Assembly: GCF_032405125.1 (NCBI RefSeq)
Contig: NC_091092.1
Location: forward strand, 9,340,501-9,404,500
Origin: Capricornis sumatraensis
Lineage: Eukaryota > Chordata > Mammalia > Artiodactyla > Bovidae
Length of the DNA: 64,000 bases
Direction: 5' to 3'
Shown here: in pieces, positions 43,859 to 58,800 of the stretch
Layout of the letters: every line of letters begins with the position of its first letter
How positions within the stretch are numbered: the stretch's first letter is position 1
Made by a program: the position numbers and the translations under genes
The notes under the pieces: model-generated
What the model was told of the DNA's origin: nothing
The model's input: only the letters and a program-made list of their open reading frames with translations
The model's database searches: none

Positions 43859-46800
43859 TATTTGTTCAGTCATGTCTGACTCTTTGTGACCCATGGACTG
43901 TAGCCCACCAGGCTTCTCTGTCCATGGGATTCTCCAGGCAAGAATACTGGAGTGGGGTGCCATGCCCTCCTCCAGGGGATCTTCCCGACCCAGGGATTGA
44001 ATGCATATCTCCCATGTTGCAGGTGGATTATTTACCATCTGAGCCACCAGAGAGGCCCAAGAATACTGGAGTGGGTATTCTAACCCTTCTCCAGAGGATC
44101 TTTCTGATCCAGGAATTGAACCAGGGTCTCCTGCATTGCAGGCGAATTCTTTATCAGCTGAGCTACAACAGGGAAGACCAATTATTAGTATAGCTAGCTT
44201 TTATTTTAGCTATTGAAAGGGCTATTTTAGAACCCTTTCAATAAGACAGACACTGGCTAACACATTATATGCCTGATCATTCTATCTTCACAAATAACTC
44301 TCAGACATAGGTACTATTATCACCATCCCCATTTTACAGATGAGGAAATGGAAGATCACAGAATATAAGTCACTTGTTCGAGTCCACAGAGTTAGGATGT
44401 GGAAGTCCAGGACTTGAGTTAAGCTGTCTGACTGTAGAACCCACACAGATCTCTGCCATTGTCACACCCACCGGTTCTCATCCTCTAGGTGGGCTAGGAT
44501 CTTCTCAAGCTCCCCTTTGCTCCCCGTGGCCATGCTGTGCGGAGCCTGCTGTCTGAAGGCCGGCTCCCGGTCTGTAACGGGGCTGGAGTGCCGTAGCAGG
44601 TACTGGTCCTCATCTCTGTGTGCGTGTGGAGAGAGGAAAGAGGGGCTGGGCATTGAACAGGGAAACAGCTCAGGGTGTGAGTTCTCAGCTCCCAGCTCAA
44701 GCCCCAAGACACATGTTGGGGAAGTCCCTCTCTAAGTTGCACACAGCAGGAAGAGGGATCAAAGTGTTCAAAGGTGCAAGGGTCGTGCTTGGGGGTGACA
44801 GGAGAGAGTGCTTCCAGGATGCTGGGGCGTCTGGGTTCTATTTGTAGTGATCTGGGAAACAATGAGCAAGTCACTTCCCTTTCTGTGATGTTCCCCCACC
44901 CCATCCCCCTTCGCTTTCCCATCCCCAAGGGAACTGTGGCCTGCCTGAGTCCCAGTCCCAGGACTGGATTTATCCACGTAACTGACAGTTCCTAGGTCCT
45001 CTGAGAAAGCTGGGAACCTCCCTAGAAATGACAGGTCCCTTCTCTGGGCTAGAGCATCCAGGAATCTCTCTGGCCACACTTCAGTCAAGCCCCTGATATC
45101 TCCCCAGGGTTGATGTGACCGAAGATGGGGCATTAGCATTTTGAGCATAAGATACGGCTTATTTGTGAAACTTTAGATGAGGGCATATTCTTCTTCCCTT
45201 AGAGTTGGGAATAGGATGGGATCTTACAACAGAAAGGGACCTTGATGGATGGCAGGGAGGTAGTACATCCTTCACTGCCCATTTCATCTGATAGAGGGCA
45301 CACTGTTCCCCTCATTACACACTGCCCAGAAAGCAGCCTTCTTTCCTTAGGGTGTCAAGGACCCTAACCACCACATCCCTCTTCCCTTGAGGATATACCC
45401 TTCCCAAATAGTGGCCAAGGAGAGCTATTCTTGGCAAATAAGCAGCTGTGAAAACTCACATGCTGTCATCTGGGGACAGGCTGTCATTAAAGAAGGAGCA
45501 ATTTTGACTTTCCATCTCAGCAAGCCTGGGAAGAAAGAGCAGGAACATAAGGGAACACAGAATATGAAGCTTGCTTTCATCTCAAGGACTCTCATCACAC
45601 AAAAGGATAATCAGGGACTTTGGGGGGCTGTCCCAACTCTCCCTCCCCCCAAACATTGGGCCTTGCTGGCTGCTGCCTATCCACACTGTGCCCATCCCCC
45701 TGGCTGTGGTGCCATTCTCTTGCCCCAACTGAAAACCCTTTCCCCCTTGGACTCCTGACAATTCTCCTCCCCCAAATGTGGTGGTACCTGCTGGCAAAAT
45801 GCTCAATTCGGGAGTGTGTGTCAGCGTGTGGCAACATCGGGGAAGAAGCTGGCCTGGAGGAAAGCAGCAAAGACTCAGAACACCAAAGAGTGTGCAGCTG
45901 GGCAGCCTGTCTCCTCACCACCACCCAGCCACACCACCCCGTCACCACCACCCATCCACACACACCCCGTCACCACCACCCAGCCACACCACCCCGTCAC
46001 CACCACCCATCCACACCACCCCGTCACCACCACCCATCCACACCACCCCGTCACCACCACCCATCCACACACACCCCATCACCACCACCCAGCCACACAC
46101 ACCCCGTCACCACCATGGAATTAGAGAGCTGGGCAAGAGCTGATGGGAGCAAGATCCAGAGACTGGATTCAAATCTGTTTCTTGGGTCAGACTCCTGGTC
46201 AAGCCCCAGCTGAATTGTGCTGTCACTAGTTGGGTTTGTCCTGGAGCACTGCCCTAGCCCACGCAGGACTCGGCCCCTTCACAGCATACCCCTAGGCTCA
46301 GTGAGGATGCCTGCAGCCCCTGCTCAGCCTCCCGTACTCACGTCTCACTGTAGTCAGCCTCCAGCACTGATTGAACAGGCAGATAACCTCGCTGAGGGTG
46401 TTTGCTGAAATAATGCTTTGAGCGGAATTTGTTCTTTAAGGTAGTGGCAAAGTCCCTCATGTTCTCACTGGATGTGGTCTGGGGGGAGACAAGACAGGGG
46501 GACTCACACTAATGGGCTTTTCTATGGAGGTGTGGCTGCTCCACTGGAGCAGGGAATGTGACTGGTAATCAACTCTCACTTATCTTTATCACATCTCACT
46601 CCTAGAAAAAGATCTAGAAGGATATGTGCCAAACTATGAACACTGGTTGCCTCAGGGAAGTTGGGCTGGAGGGGTGAGGAACATACTGAGAAAAGGGGAC
46701 TTTGTTTTATATTTTAAACACCTCTAAAAATTAGAATCTTTCATAATGATCATATATTTGTTAACTTTTAGATATCTTTTACATAAATTCTAGAGATGCA

Positions 46801-49800
46801 GAAGATGAGCAGGAGCTAGAGGATTATCAGTCTACCATCTCAAGCCAGTTTTCATGTATGATTTTAATAAATATTTATTTCTGCAGTGCATGGTAAGTCG
46901 CTTCAGTTGTAGCTGACTCTTTGTGACCCCATGGACTGTAGCCCACCAGGCTCCTCTGTCCATGGAATTCTCCAGGCAAGAATACTGGGTTCCCATGACC
47001 TCCCCCAGGGGATGTTCCTGACCCAAGGATTGAACCCGCATCTATTACATCTCTTGTACTGGCAGGCAGGTTAATTACCACTAGTGACACCCGGGAAGCC
47101 GAATGCTTATTTTTAGATGATAATAAAAGAAAAAATGTAAGGGCAACATCACTGCTTCCATTGGGTCACACATGTTTCTGTGCCAACAAAACATAGAGAA
47201 GAAATGACAGCTCATGGAGATGGATTATGGAGATGAGGAGAGGAGATGGAAGAGAGCAGTGGGGAGAGCTAGGGATATGCCTGGGACTTTGGTCTTATCT
47301 GTGGGAAGAGGGATAAAAGAGTTTAGGGAGCAGAGTCAGCTCAGGAAGCTAAGCCTGGAGCTGTGGGTCCTGAACACAGCAGAGGAGAAACTCTGTGGCT
47401 TGAGTTCAGGGATGCTGACCAACCTGGTCTCAGGAGGCTATGAAGGGACCAGTTTTCAATGAAAGCCAAGTCAGTTTTGGAGACCCAGGTAAAGAGCATG
47501 CCCTCCCTTTCCCACAAGAGACTGAGTAATGAATCTGAGCACAAACTTTGGTTTTGATTCAGAGGGATAGAAGCAATGACAAAGTAGCAAGTGAAGACCA
47601 GGGAACAAGAACGATCCAGGAAGCTAAGCAGGAAAAACTGGAGGGATCAAAGGCTAGTCACCAGGAACTGCCTTGCCTTGCTCTATTTTTTTCCTAGACT
47701 TTTCTCTGCAGGAGAACAGTGAGTACCTTTTAGATGACCAAGAATGTCCTGGGCTGATCCAACCAGTTGCAGCCCAGGTGAGGATGAAGGACAAGCTCTG
47801 CTAGAAGAACAGGCCTGGATCCCTCAAACCAGTCAATTACCAGGCCTCTACGGAGGATGCTCCCCAATGGAGAGTACAATACAGTGAGCCAATGCTGGGA
47901 AAAATGGATCAAGCACCCAGAAGCTGAGAGCTGCCGGCCCTTCCCCGCCAGCCCAGAGGCTCCATACCGGGGTGTAATACTCCATGATGGGGTAGTGAAG
48001 TTTGTTGCCCTTGCTGGCCCTGCCAGTCAGGAAACAGGTCTGGCAGATGTCCACGTTAAACTGTTTCAGACTCCGGTACCTTGGGGAGAGGAGAGGTGGT
48101 GGGAAAGAGGATACAGTGTACTCTAGTGACCTTCCCCTCCCCCAAACATCCAAATTCACACCTAAATTAGAAGAGGGTGAAGCATGGAACTCTAACCTCC
48201 TGTACATGGGGTATTTAACCTCCTACACAGAGCAGTGGCAGAGTCCTCACTAGATGACTAGTCTTACTCCAGAGACCATAAATCTCCATGAAATTACATG
48301 CTCAGAGTTACAGGAAGTTTGGGAAATAGCATTGCCTCACCATCTTTTTCAAAGGGAGGGTGGTATAAACAACAAGGTCCCACCGTATACAGAGAACTAA
48401 ATTCAATATCCTGTGTTAAACCATAATGTAAAAGAATATTTAAAAAGAATGTGTATATACACATGTATACATGTATGTGCATATATACATTCTGAATATA
48501 TATATAATGTATCCAAGTCACTTTGCTGTACAGCAAAAATTAATACAATGTTGTAAATCAATTATACTTAATGTTGTAAATCAACTATACTTTAATTAAA
48601 ATATATATAAAAAGGAGGGTGGGACAGGGGTAAAGAGCTCATTATATCAAATGGCCTTCTAAACAAGGGTGGCCTGAAAGGGTACAGTTTCACAGGTATG
48701 ACCAGCTTCCTTGGAGAAGGTACACTTTCATTATGAAGACAACTGATTCTATCAGCTGTGGGCATGTTGACTAAAAGCTATTCCTCAAAGTTATTTATAA
48801 TAACTCTATTATGACTGAATACAGACTAGCCATTCAGATCCAATTCCAAAGCCTTCCTGGACTGCCCAGACCTACCTAGTAGCGTGGCATGGTGAAGTAC
48901 CTAGACAGAGCAGTCAGAGGCCTGACTGACATCTTGTCCTAGAGCTACACCAGCCAGTGGCATAACCACCTCTGTGCCTCATTTGCTTATAGAAAGCAGA
49001 CTGCTTGTCAAAAGAGTATGTGCTAGAGCTTTAAAAAGGTTTTTATTATTTAGTCAAGAAGTCGTGTCCAACTCTTTTGTGATCCCATGCACTATAGCCC
49101 TCTAGGCTTCTCTGTTCGTGGGGTTTTCCAGGCAAGAATACTGGAGTGGGTTGCCATTTCCTTCTCCAGGGGATCTTCCTGACCCAGGGATCGAACCCAC
49201 ATCTCCTGCCTTGGTAGGCATATGTTTACTGCTGGGCCTCTAGGGATAAAAACAAACATTTTATGATGAAAGCCAAATTCAGGACAGTAGTTATCTTTGT
49301 GGGAGTAGGAGGGAAATTTCATCAAGGAAACTTCAAATATATTGTTTTGCATATTATATAAAATATGTTTATAATATATAAATTAGTAGACATAAAATAT
49401 ATAAATATATAACATATATACAAATATATTGTAAAATCTTGTTTATTTCTTCAGCTTGGTGATGGGTGCCCACCATGGGGTACGGGAGCCAGCTCATACC
49501 AGCTCATGGGAGCCAGTTGTTAACATTTCAGGAATTTTCCAAGTTGATTGTTAACTATAGCTATTATTTAAAAATTAAATCATATAAACTCACAATTAAG
49601 CAAAGAGTGTTAAAAACTAAGGTAATAAATACTCAAGCTCATCACTTCCTGTTTCACTATTATTTATGCTCCGGAGGTTGTCTACATCTATTGTACCCTG
49701 TGGTGGAAAGACTGTAAATGGTGTACAACTGAGCATCTCTTCCTGACCTCCTGTGGGTAGCCTGACTTTGGCCACCGTGGTAGTATCTATATCATGGCAA

Positions 49801-52800
49801 TTAGCCAATGCTCTATCAGGTTTCTCTTCTGCTTTCTGGAGAGTAGGCTGTGAACCATTTGCCAGCACACCTTTTGGTACATAGGTGTTCTCATAGGTCA
49901 GGATGCTGGAGCTTTTGGGTTCTACTTAATGCTCCCTGGGAAACAAAGAACAAATTACTTCCTTTTCTGGGCCGTTGTCCCACTCCACCCCCACTTTGCT
50001 TATCTATACATTTTTCTAGGTCTGAATACTTCATAATATAACTGAAAAAATATTCCATCTTTTTTTCTTTTTCAAAAATTAAACAGAATGCAATAGAAAG
50101 AATTACAACCACATACAACAACATATATATATACACAATGGATTAGTTGTAATTATATAACTACATAATGCGTCATTTTGCAATATATGATTTATATGTG
50201 ACATTGCCTATTTTTCTCAGTATCACTCCAGCAGGTATTGTTTTCCCTACCTGAAGCCCTTGATGGGGCACTGCCTACAGATAGAGCACTTGGTCTGATG
50301 CTTTACTTGTTCAGCAATGGTGACCCGATGCAGAACAGCCAGCCACACCATGGATTGGGGCTCCAAGTTGACCCATTCCAGGAACTGTGAAGCTTCAATG
50401 ACTGGCTTCCCAGTGCTCTAGGGAAACAAGAAGCCCGACGGCGATGTCTGAGGCCCAAAGCGTCTTGAGCCTAGAATGGCAGCCCTCGTGGGAAGAAGAG
50501 AAACAGCAAGGCCTGGGTTTGCCTGTTCTTTAGAGGTGTCCACCTTTTACCCTGTCCTAGTGGACCTGGTGCCCTTCCCACAGGACTCTGATCCTAAAAG
50601 CCCAGAGGACCCTCTGCCCTGTTGTTCCAGCCCAACAAACTCCCTTCCATCTGAGTATTATAGCACAGGCAACTCTACTCAGTACTCTGTAATAACCTGT
50701 ATGGGTAAAGAATCTGAAAAAGAATGGGTATTTGAATATGTATAACTGAATCATTTTATTGTACACTTGAAACTAACAAAACATTGTAAAGCAACTATAT
50801 GCCAATAAAACTTGAAACAAATATCTGAAGCAAAGCAAAACAAGAACAGAAGCCCAGCTTTGAGTCCTCCCTCCCTTCTTCCCAATCTCTGTGTCATCGT
50901 CCCTCCTTTCCTCCCTCCCTAGCTCCATACTCACAAAACGGAAGCAGCTACGGACACTGGGCTCCACGTTGCTGCCACCAAAGGCTGCCACTTCCCCCAG
51001 CTGACGGGGCACCTGAATGGCCTCATGAAGCAGGACACCAAGATGGCGTTGGTCACACTGGCTGCCTGAGTTGGCCACTTGGCTGAAGAGGTCTGCTGGC
51101 CCCACCATAAGTCATGGCCAAGCCCACAACAGAAATGGCCAGGGAATGGTGTGAAGAGAAAGAGGAGAAAAAGAAGAAAGGATAAGAGTGCATTGACTTA
51201 GCTAATGACTTTTGAAACTGGAATACCTAAAGGTCCCCGATTTTCTAGAAGCCCTCTAAGAACATTCTAATGCTCTCCTTTGTGTCTGTCTCACTTTTTT
51301 CTCTTTGAACACAGAGAGGAGGAGGGAAGGGTGAAGAGAGAGTGAGCTGTGTGTGAGAGCAGTGCCAGACACAAATACACTGCTGGGAAAACAGAGTCTC
51401 AAGAAGCAAGATCAAGGGGTTGAGGGTTCAAAGGTGCCCGAATATGAATCAAGGTCGGTCTGCCCTATCCCCTCCTGTTTGTGTAGCCCATGTAGTCTCA
51501 TACTGCAGCAATCTCTCAATTATCCACACAAATGAAAAGAAACACTGTAGGGACACTCTATAAAGAGGACATAAGTCAACCCATTTGGTCATCTAAGAAT
51601 TCACTCTAAATGACTGTGGAACAGCCTATGGGACTTATATTTGAACATTGCCCTTGTGGGAACTCCCCTATTCCAACCCAATTTTAAAAAACCTCCTCCA
51701 GAGTTTCTTGTCTCTCTGCTTCATGCCTCACCTAAGGCCTAGAAAACAAACAAAACTAGAAGACAGAGAGGGCCTGGAGTTTAGTTCTTGACCCATTACT
51801 AACTAGCTTGGGAAACGCTGGGTAGGTCATGAATCTCTCTATGCTGAAGTTTCCTTACTTATAGATGAAGACTACATCATCACTGTCCATCCCATCTGAA
51901 AGGAATGTTGGGAGAAATAAATTACATCATAGCTATGAATGTACTTTGGAAAGTCTTCTTCCCTGTAAAGCTTTCCTAGATTGTTGTCCTCACTCTTCTG
52001 TGATCTCATATAGCACATATCCTTTCCCATTCGGGTTATTCTAATCAGCACTCTAAGAAATGCTTTCTCTGTACTTCTGTCTCCTCACCTGGACTATAAA
52101 CCACTTGAGACAGGGACCACATCTAACTGGGTCTTGTACTCACCACATTTAGCACAGTAGTCAGTGAACAGTAAATACCTGACAACTAATGATGCTGCTG
52201 CAGAAAAATGCAAAATGCTGTACAAACAATGGAGGATGGAAGGGAAAACAAAGATATTGTACACCAGAGAGGTTTAAACTTACAGAATTACATGCTGTCC
52301 ACCCCCCAGATAATGGGGTTATTGCATACTGCCCATGTTATCCCACGGAAAGTCTCCAGCAGAACATGTGACATAGTTTGAGCATCAGATTGGGAGAGGG
52401 CTAAGCCTGATGGTCCATCGGGAAGTAGAACTAGAAAGTCCAGGACCTGGGTATCCCAGGATCCCAACTCAGATCCCCATCAAGTAATTACACTAGATCA
52501 GAAGGAAGCAAGGTCCTTGGAGGGACAGTGGGAATGACAACGGGCCTTAGACCCACCTTGGCCTTTGGCTGTTGTAGATTCTTTCCAATAGCCTGTACCA
52601 GGAAGCATTACAATGTAGTCTGAGTAGCCCTGTGCTGAGTCATAAGCCTGGACCTCTGCTTATCTTGCGCCTTTCTCTCTCCCACCACAGCCCTCCCTCT
52701 ACCCAACGCCTCTTCCGGACTTTGGAGTTGTACTCACACTGCAGTTTTTCCTTCACTTCCGTGCCACACAGGCAGGCAATGCCAGTCTTAAAGGATAATG

Positions 52801-55800
52801 CCCGCATCTTTCCACTGCGACCGCTAGGTTTAAAAGAAGAGATTGAGAACTTGAATATCTGCAAAGGGTTAACATCTTGGTGGTCATTTCCCTCACGGGC
52901 TGGATCCCAGCAGGGCTTGGTGCCACCCATACCCCAAGCTGAGCCGAGTCCAGATCCACCAGGGGAGCAAACCCATCCCACTGTGTCCACTCCAGATATC
53001 CCACTGGAACTTCATCCTGGAGGCTGCCAGGGCAGCAAGCCCTTACCTATCAAAAACATTGAGGAGCCAGTTGAGACTCATGTCCACACAGAGCGGCACA
53101 TTGACCAGGATGCCTCTTTCCTCCTCCAGCCGTTCATATAAGGCAGTCAGGCAGTGAATGACCTCCACCACATCCATCACATGCTCACTGGCCTGCAGAT
53201 CATGCTCATTGAAGATCTCCAGGGCTGTGGTTAAAGTTACGAGGTCCACTGGGGAGGAAAGGAGAGAAAGAGAAAGTAAAGCCCAAAGTAGAAGCCCAGG
53301 GACTAGACGGGGAGATACAGACACCAGCATCACCAAATCTGACTCTATCTCCAGACTAGCCATTTGTAGTATGAAATAAGCTTGCTCTTTACCAAGACAC
53401 ACAACCCAAGTAGGGAGAAAGCATTAGAAGACCCCCTAAATTAACTCCAAATGTTCCTATACCCAAATGATCCTTGACATCAGTTTCAAGAAGATGGTGG
53501 GATTTGGGTAAACTCCCAGGGATCAAATACCATACCATTTTTTCAGTTTCTCTGTCCTTACATGCATTTCAACTGCAAATAGGTGGGTCCATGGACCTTG
53601 TTCTAAAAACCTAGACACTGGTTATGAAGGCTCATGTATGGCTGTGTGAATGTGACATACCTTAGGAGGATTTTTTAATTGCCCCAAATGTTGGTATCAG
53701 CCTAGCCAGATACACTTGGTCCAGGAAGACTGGATGGACAGTGTCTCAGAGAGGAGACAGAAGGCGCATTATATCTGCAGCCATGTTGTCCCCTACCCAT
53801 TGGCATTTGCTTCAGCTGTTCTGCTGCTACATCCAATAACCCCAAGATGGTGAAAGAACACAAGCCTTCAATGGCTCCAAACCATTTGCTGGATACTTTT
53901 TGCCATAAAACACTAGATTGATTGTCTGTGTTGGGCAGGGAAGAAGGGACAAAGAAGAGGAGAGCTGTGGGTTAATTTGGAAACGAGTCTGGAGGTTGGA
54001 GAAAATAGAAGGGCCCAGGAAAGATCAGGTGTCCACAGCCAGCATATCCCTGCCTTTGGAGAGTCCCCACAAAGCTGACCAACAACCTTGGCCAAGGTGG
54101 GATGGGAGTGGGAAACAGCCAATGGATGAGGAAGGATGAAGGCCATAAGGGAAGTGTGATGGGAGACTTACAGCGCAGCGCCTTCTGGACTCTGCGTAGC
54201 TTCATGGCAGTGCGGTAAGCTGAGAACTTAATGTTGTTCAAATCAGCTGCAAAGAATGGAAAGAGATCCACTCAGATCAGGGAAATGCAAATTAAGACCA
54301 CAACAATATATCATATTACACCTGTCAGATTGACAAAAAATAAAAGTCTGACAGTAGCAAGTGTCAGCAAAGATGTGGATGAATGAGAGTTGCTAGTGGA
54401 AGTGTAAACTGACACAATCATATTGGAAAACAACTTGGTACTTCCTAGTAAAACTGAACATTCATATATCCTACAACCCAGCCAGCTGTATATATATTCC
54501 AGAGCAGTGAGTTTTACATTTTTTTTTACCGAGCAGCACTGTTTTTGTTAGCTCCAAAGTAGAAATGACCCAAATGTCCATTAACAGTAGGATGGATGAG
54601 GAAACTGTGGTATATACAATGGAACACTCTATGGCAGTAAAAATGAATGAACTATAGTCACGTGCATCAACATGGGTAAAACCTACAACATAATAGTGAG
54701 TCTCTTAGCAGTGAAAGATAAGGCACATGAGAATCACATTCATCATATTCATATTATAGAGAGTCGCATTCATATTATAGCCTTGATAATGTCTTTCAAA
54801 GCAGATATAGCATATATCTATAAGCATAATTCCCTGATGTGATGATAAAGTTGCTCAGGGGGAGAATAAAGCTTCCTGTTGAGGGAGGTGCAGAGAGGAA
54901 AGGAAGGAAGCCGCTGGAAAAAGGACAAGGACTCACTTCCACCCTCATCTGCTTGTTGGATGGGATTCCTTTGTGTTCTTTCTTTTTATTTTTATTGAGA
55001 CAACACTGGTTTATAACATCATATAAGTTTCATGTACACAATATTTTATTTCCACCTATCACCATTCAGTCAATCTCCTTACCTATTTTACCTTTCCCCT
55101 ACCCCTTCTTTTCGGGTAACCACTACTCTGTTTTTTGGTATCTATGTATTTGTTTGGTTTGTTCATTTATTTTCTTTTTATATTCACATATGAATGGAAT
55201 AATATGGTATTCGTCTTTCTCTATCTGATTTATATCACTCAGCATAATATCCTGAAAGTCTATCCATGTTGTTACAAGTGGCAAGATTTCATCCATTTTT
55301 ATGGTTGTGTTCTACCATGTGTATGTGTGTGCGCATGCATGTGTGGGTGTGTGTATGATCCAGCTATCCCCACTCCTGAGTATTTACTCAAAGAATATAA
55401 AAACACTAATTCAAAAAGATACATGTACTCCTATATTCATCACAGCACTATTTACAATAGCCAAGACATGAAAACAACCTGTCTATCAGCAGATGAATGA
55501 ATAAAAAGGATATGGTATACGTACATACAATGGAATATTATTCCCCTGTATTCTTATAGGACAAAGGCAACTGTATAGATCTCCACCCTGTACAGGAACC
55601 TTGAATTCTTACCTAGAGTTTGGTATAACTCGGTCATCTTGGGATGGTCCCAGCATGTGGTTTGAGCCTGGTGGCTATAAATAAAAGCATCAATAGCACC
55701 AGGGTCCATATCACCCCCCACCCCACAGACAAACATGCACACATCCGTCAGTGATAGGTTGGATACAAGGAGCAGCGGGATCTGAGGGTGAACCCTGAAG

Positions 55801-58800
55801 ATCCCAAAGCACAAGGGTTCACCTTTACCCGGTAGAATATTGAGCTCTTGAGATGAGTAAGAAGAAAAACTGGATTGGATGGAGGAATCCCAACAGATAG
55901 GGGTGAAAGGGATAGGTAGAAAAAAAGACAGGAGAGAGAGAGGGTGGGCAGATGATTGACCTGTTTCCGATTCAGATGGTCACTCACTTGATGTAGTAGG
56001 GAACTTTATTGGGTGAAATTGCTCTTTCCCAGGGAACCTGAACAGAGGCTGGTGAGGGAGAAGAGAAAGAGAAAGAAGCTGGCCACTAATGTTCTTCAGG
56101 CCCCTGATTACTCCCCTGTTCTATCCTCCCAAAGAAATAGCTAAGCCCAAAAGGGGATGCCTGAGTCTCATTGCAGGTCTTAACAGGACCTGAGCATGGG
56201 GCAAACACTTCTAATGAAGACACTTCGCTCCCTGATGTTAGGGTGAGGGATGGAGAAGAGGTTGTCACTGATACCGTCATGTGCCAGAGACACAACAAGG
56301 GCATGAACAGGTGGCCTTGGCCACCCTGACAATCTTCCCCCTGAGCAGGCTGTCATTTTGTCCATTCAGCTGCAAGCAGCTGGTGTGCAACGGTGGATAT
56401 GAAGTGACCTTGCTTTCCTCAGGAGACTCAAAGCCCTTCCCCCAGAATGGCCAGCTTCTCAGTCCTATGAGACAATGGGGAACAGGACTGCCTACTCATC
56501 TATGGTAAGAAACTCTGGAAAATGATGCTTCTCTCTGTTCCATGTTTTTAACTTCCAGATGTTCCAGGAGAGGCTCAGTCATCTGGTCAATCTCTTCCTT
56601 GCAGTTTCCCTGAGTACAAGAGCTTTCTGCAGGTGTAGCTGCATGCCAGTCATTATAATGCAACAGTTTGAATTGCCATTAACATTTATTGAGTTCCTAC
56701 TATGTGCCAGATACTCTACTGAATGCTCTGTGTGCATATCTAATTTTCATATCTAGTTACATTTCCACCATCTCCACTCTGATTGGGTCACCATCATTTA
56801 GATGATCACAATATGTACCCTAACAGGTCTCCCTCCTCCTATTCTTGGCCCCAACACTCTGTTGAAACAGAAGTTGGATCATGTCATCCCTCTGCTCAAA
56901 CCCCTACCTGGGTTCTTCATTCTACTCAGAATAAAATCCTAGTTCTTACCATAGCCCTCCAGGCCCTCCATGCTTTGGCTTCCTGCTCGCATTCTGCTCT
57001 CTCACTCTCTCTCCTCTTCACTCACTTCTATACTGGTCTCCTTGCTGTTTCTCAGGCATGCCCCTGCCTTACGGTCCTGGAAGTTATTGTTTCCTCTGCC
57101 CAGTCTGCTCTTCCCTCAGATATCTACATGGCTCATTCCCTCACCTCTTTGAGGTTTCTACTCAGTTGCCATGATTTCAGTGACAACATTCGCAACCACC
57201 CTATTCAAAATTGCAATGCCTCCTCCATTATGTCCAGCACTCCCTAACCCATAACTTCCCTGCTTTGCTTTTTCCTGGAACACTTGTCACCAATTGACAT
57301 TTTACACACACACACTTATTTGTTTATGGTTTGGCTTCTTCTAGCAGAATGTAAGCTCTCTAAGTCCAAGAATTTCTGTTTTGTTCACTGATGTAGCCCC
57401 AGTGCCTAGAATGGTACCTGGCCCACAGCAGGCCATCAATACATATTTTTGGAACAATAAAGTCATTTAATTCCCATAACTCTATGAGCTAGGTATCATA
57501 TTTCTCCCTCTTTTTAATATATGGGAAAATTGAAGTTCAGAAAGATTAAGCTATTTTTTTCAAGCTTGCATAGCTATGAAGTTGAGGAGCTCTGACTCAG
57601 ATCCAGGTCTCTCTGACTCAAGAGCCTGTCCTTTTACCACTATCCTACACTGCTTTATTCTACTGCTTCTTAGATGCCAAGGTACACTGGGCTCCCACCA
57701 GGCCCCCAACAGACAACAGTAGACTCTCTTGGAAAGTGTCTGAGGTTCTACAAAGTAAAGTACAGCTTGTCTCACATACAGGAGAGGAAGTGTTGTGACC
57801 CAGGCCCAAAGTCCCGGTGAGCATCCTGAAGCTGCTTAAGCCTCTCGCCAACTGACACCTATGGAAAGAATATGCAGGAAGTCAGTGGCCTCATTCCAAA
57901 TATCCAGGGTGGGATTTCCAGGTGCCTCCGGCCATCTTTGTGAATTCCCTCCAAGGCTGCCTCTTCTCCAGTTCCAGATCCTCCCACCATTCATCCAAAT
58001 CTTAGTTCTCCCGTGTCACTCCCAGAGGTCAGAGAAGAGCATCTCTAACTCCAGGCCACAGTCACTCTTCATCTGCCCCTGTCTACTCTGAGTGCTCAAA
58101 TGCAGACAGGCCCCTCTCAGATTATTTTAATTACTTCCTGCAGTTTAGAGGTTGAGAAGCTTGTTTCCTGGCCCCAAACTTTATACAACTTTTTCCCCAC
58201 ATAAATCCCATTGTGGGGATTTATCTACATGGCTCATTCCCCTTTACTTCCTGAAGGCCTGGAGAAGTCCCCCCATCACCAAGCCTAGTTATACTGAATC
58301 TTTCTCCCATGGCTCACTTTAGGCTTCTCCTTTACCTGTAGCTGTTTCCACCGGATGTTGATTTGCTCCAAAGCCCGGGAGTTCTCCATTGACAAGTGCA
58401 CATCAGAAATGGCCAGTTGATGGGCCAGATCATTTACTAACTTCACTCCATCTTTCATGGGGGAGAATTCTTCCTTGAATAGCTATGGAACCAGGATCCA
58501 AGTCCCACAACAGGTAGATAAGAGGAACCATTAGTCATTCACACCAACTCCTTCCTCTTTACCCAGAGATTTTGTTTTAGTAGCACAGCTTCCATGCTTG
58601 CATATTAGGGCAACCAAACTAAGATGTATGTGTATGAGGGGTGGGGGTGGGCATTGTCCTTACTTCCTTTTCTTCTCTCAGAAAACACCAGGGAAAGAGA
58701 AGACAGGAGGACAGAGGAGACCTCAGCTAAGTGTGTTATTCATTCAGTCATGTCTGACTCTTTGTGACCCCAAGGACTGCAACCCAACAGGCTCCTCTGT

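Noticed and set aside
45910..46114. Regular repeat array considered as a CRISPR array
   Set aside because: Units are adjacent with no unique spacers, and the genome is mammalian; it is a minisatellite.
45620..46213. 197-codon open frame rich in His/Pro/Thr
   Set aside because: It is produced by the 27-bp minisatellite in a DRP2 intron; all frames stay open because the unit is a multiple of three.
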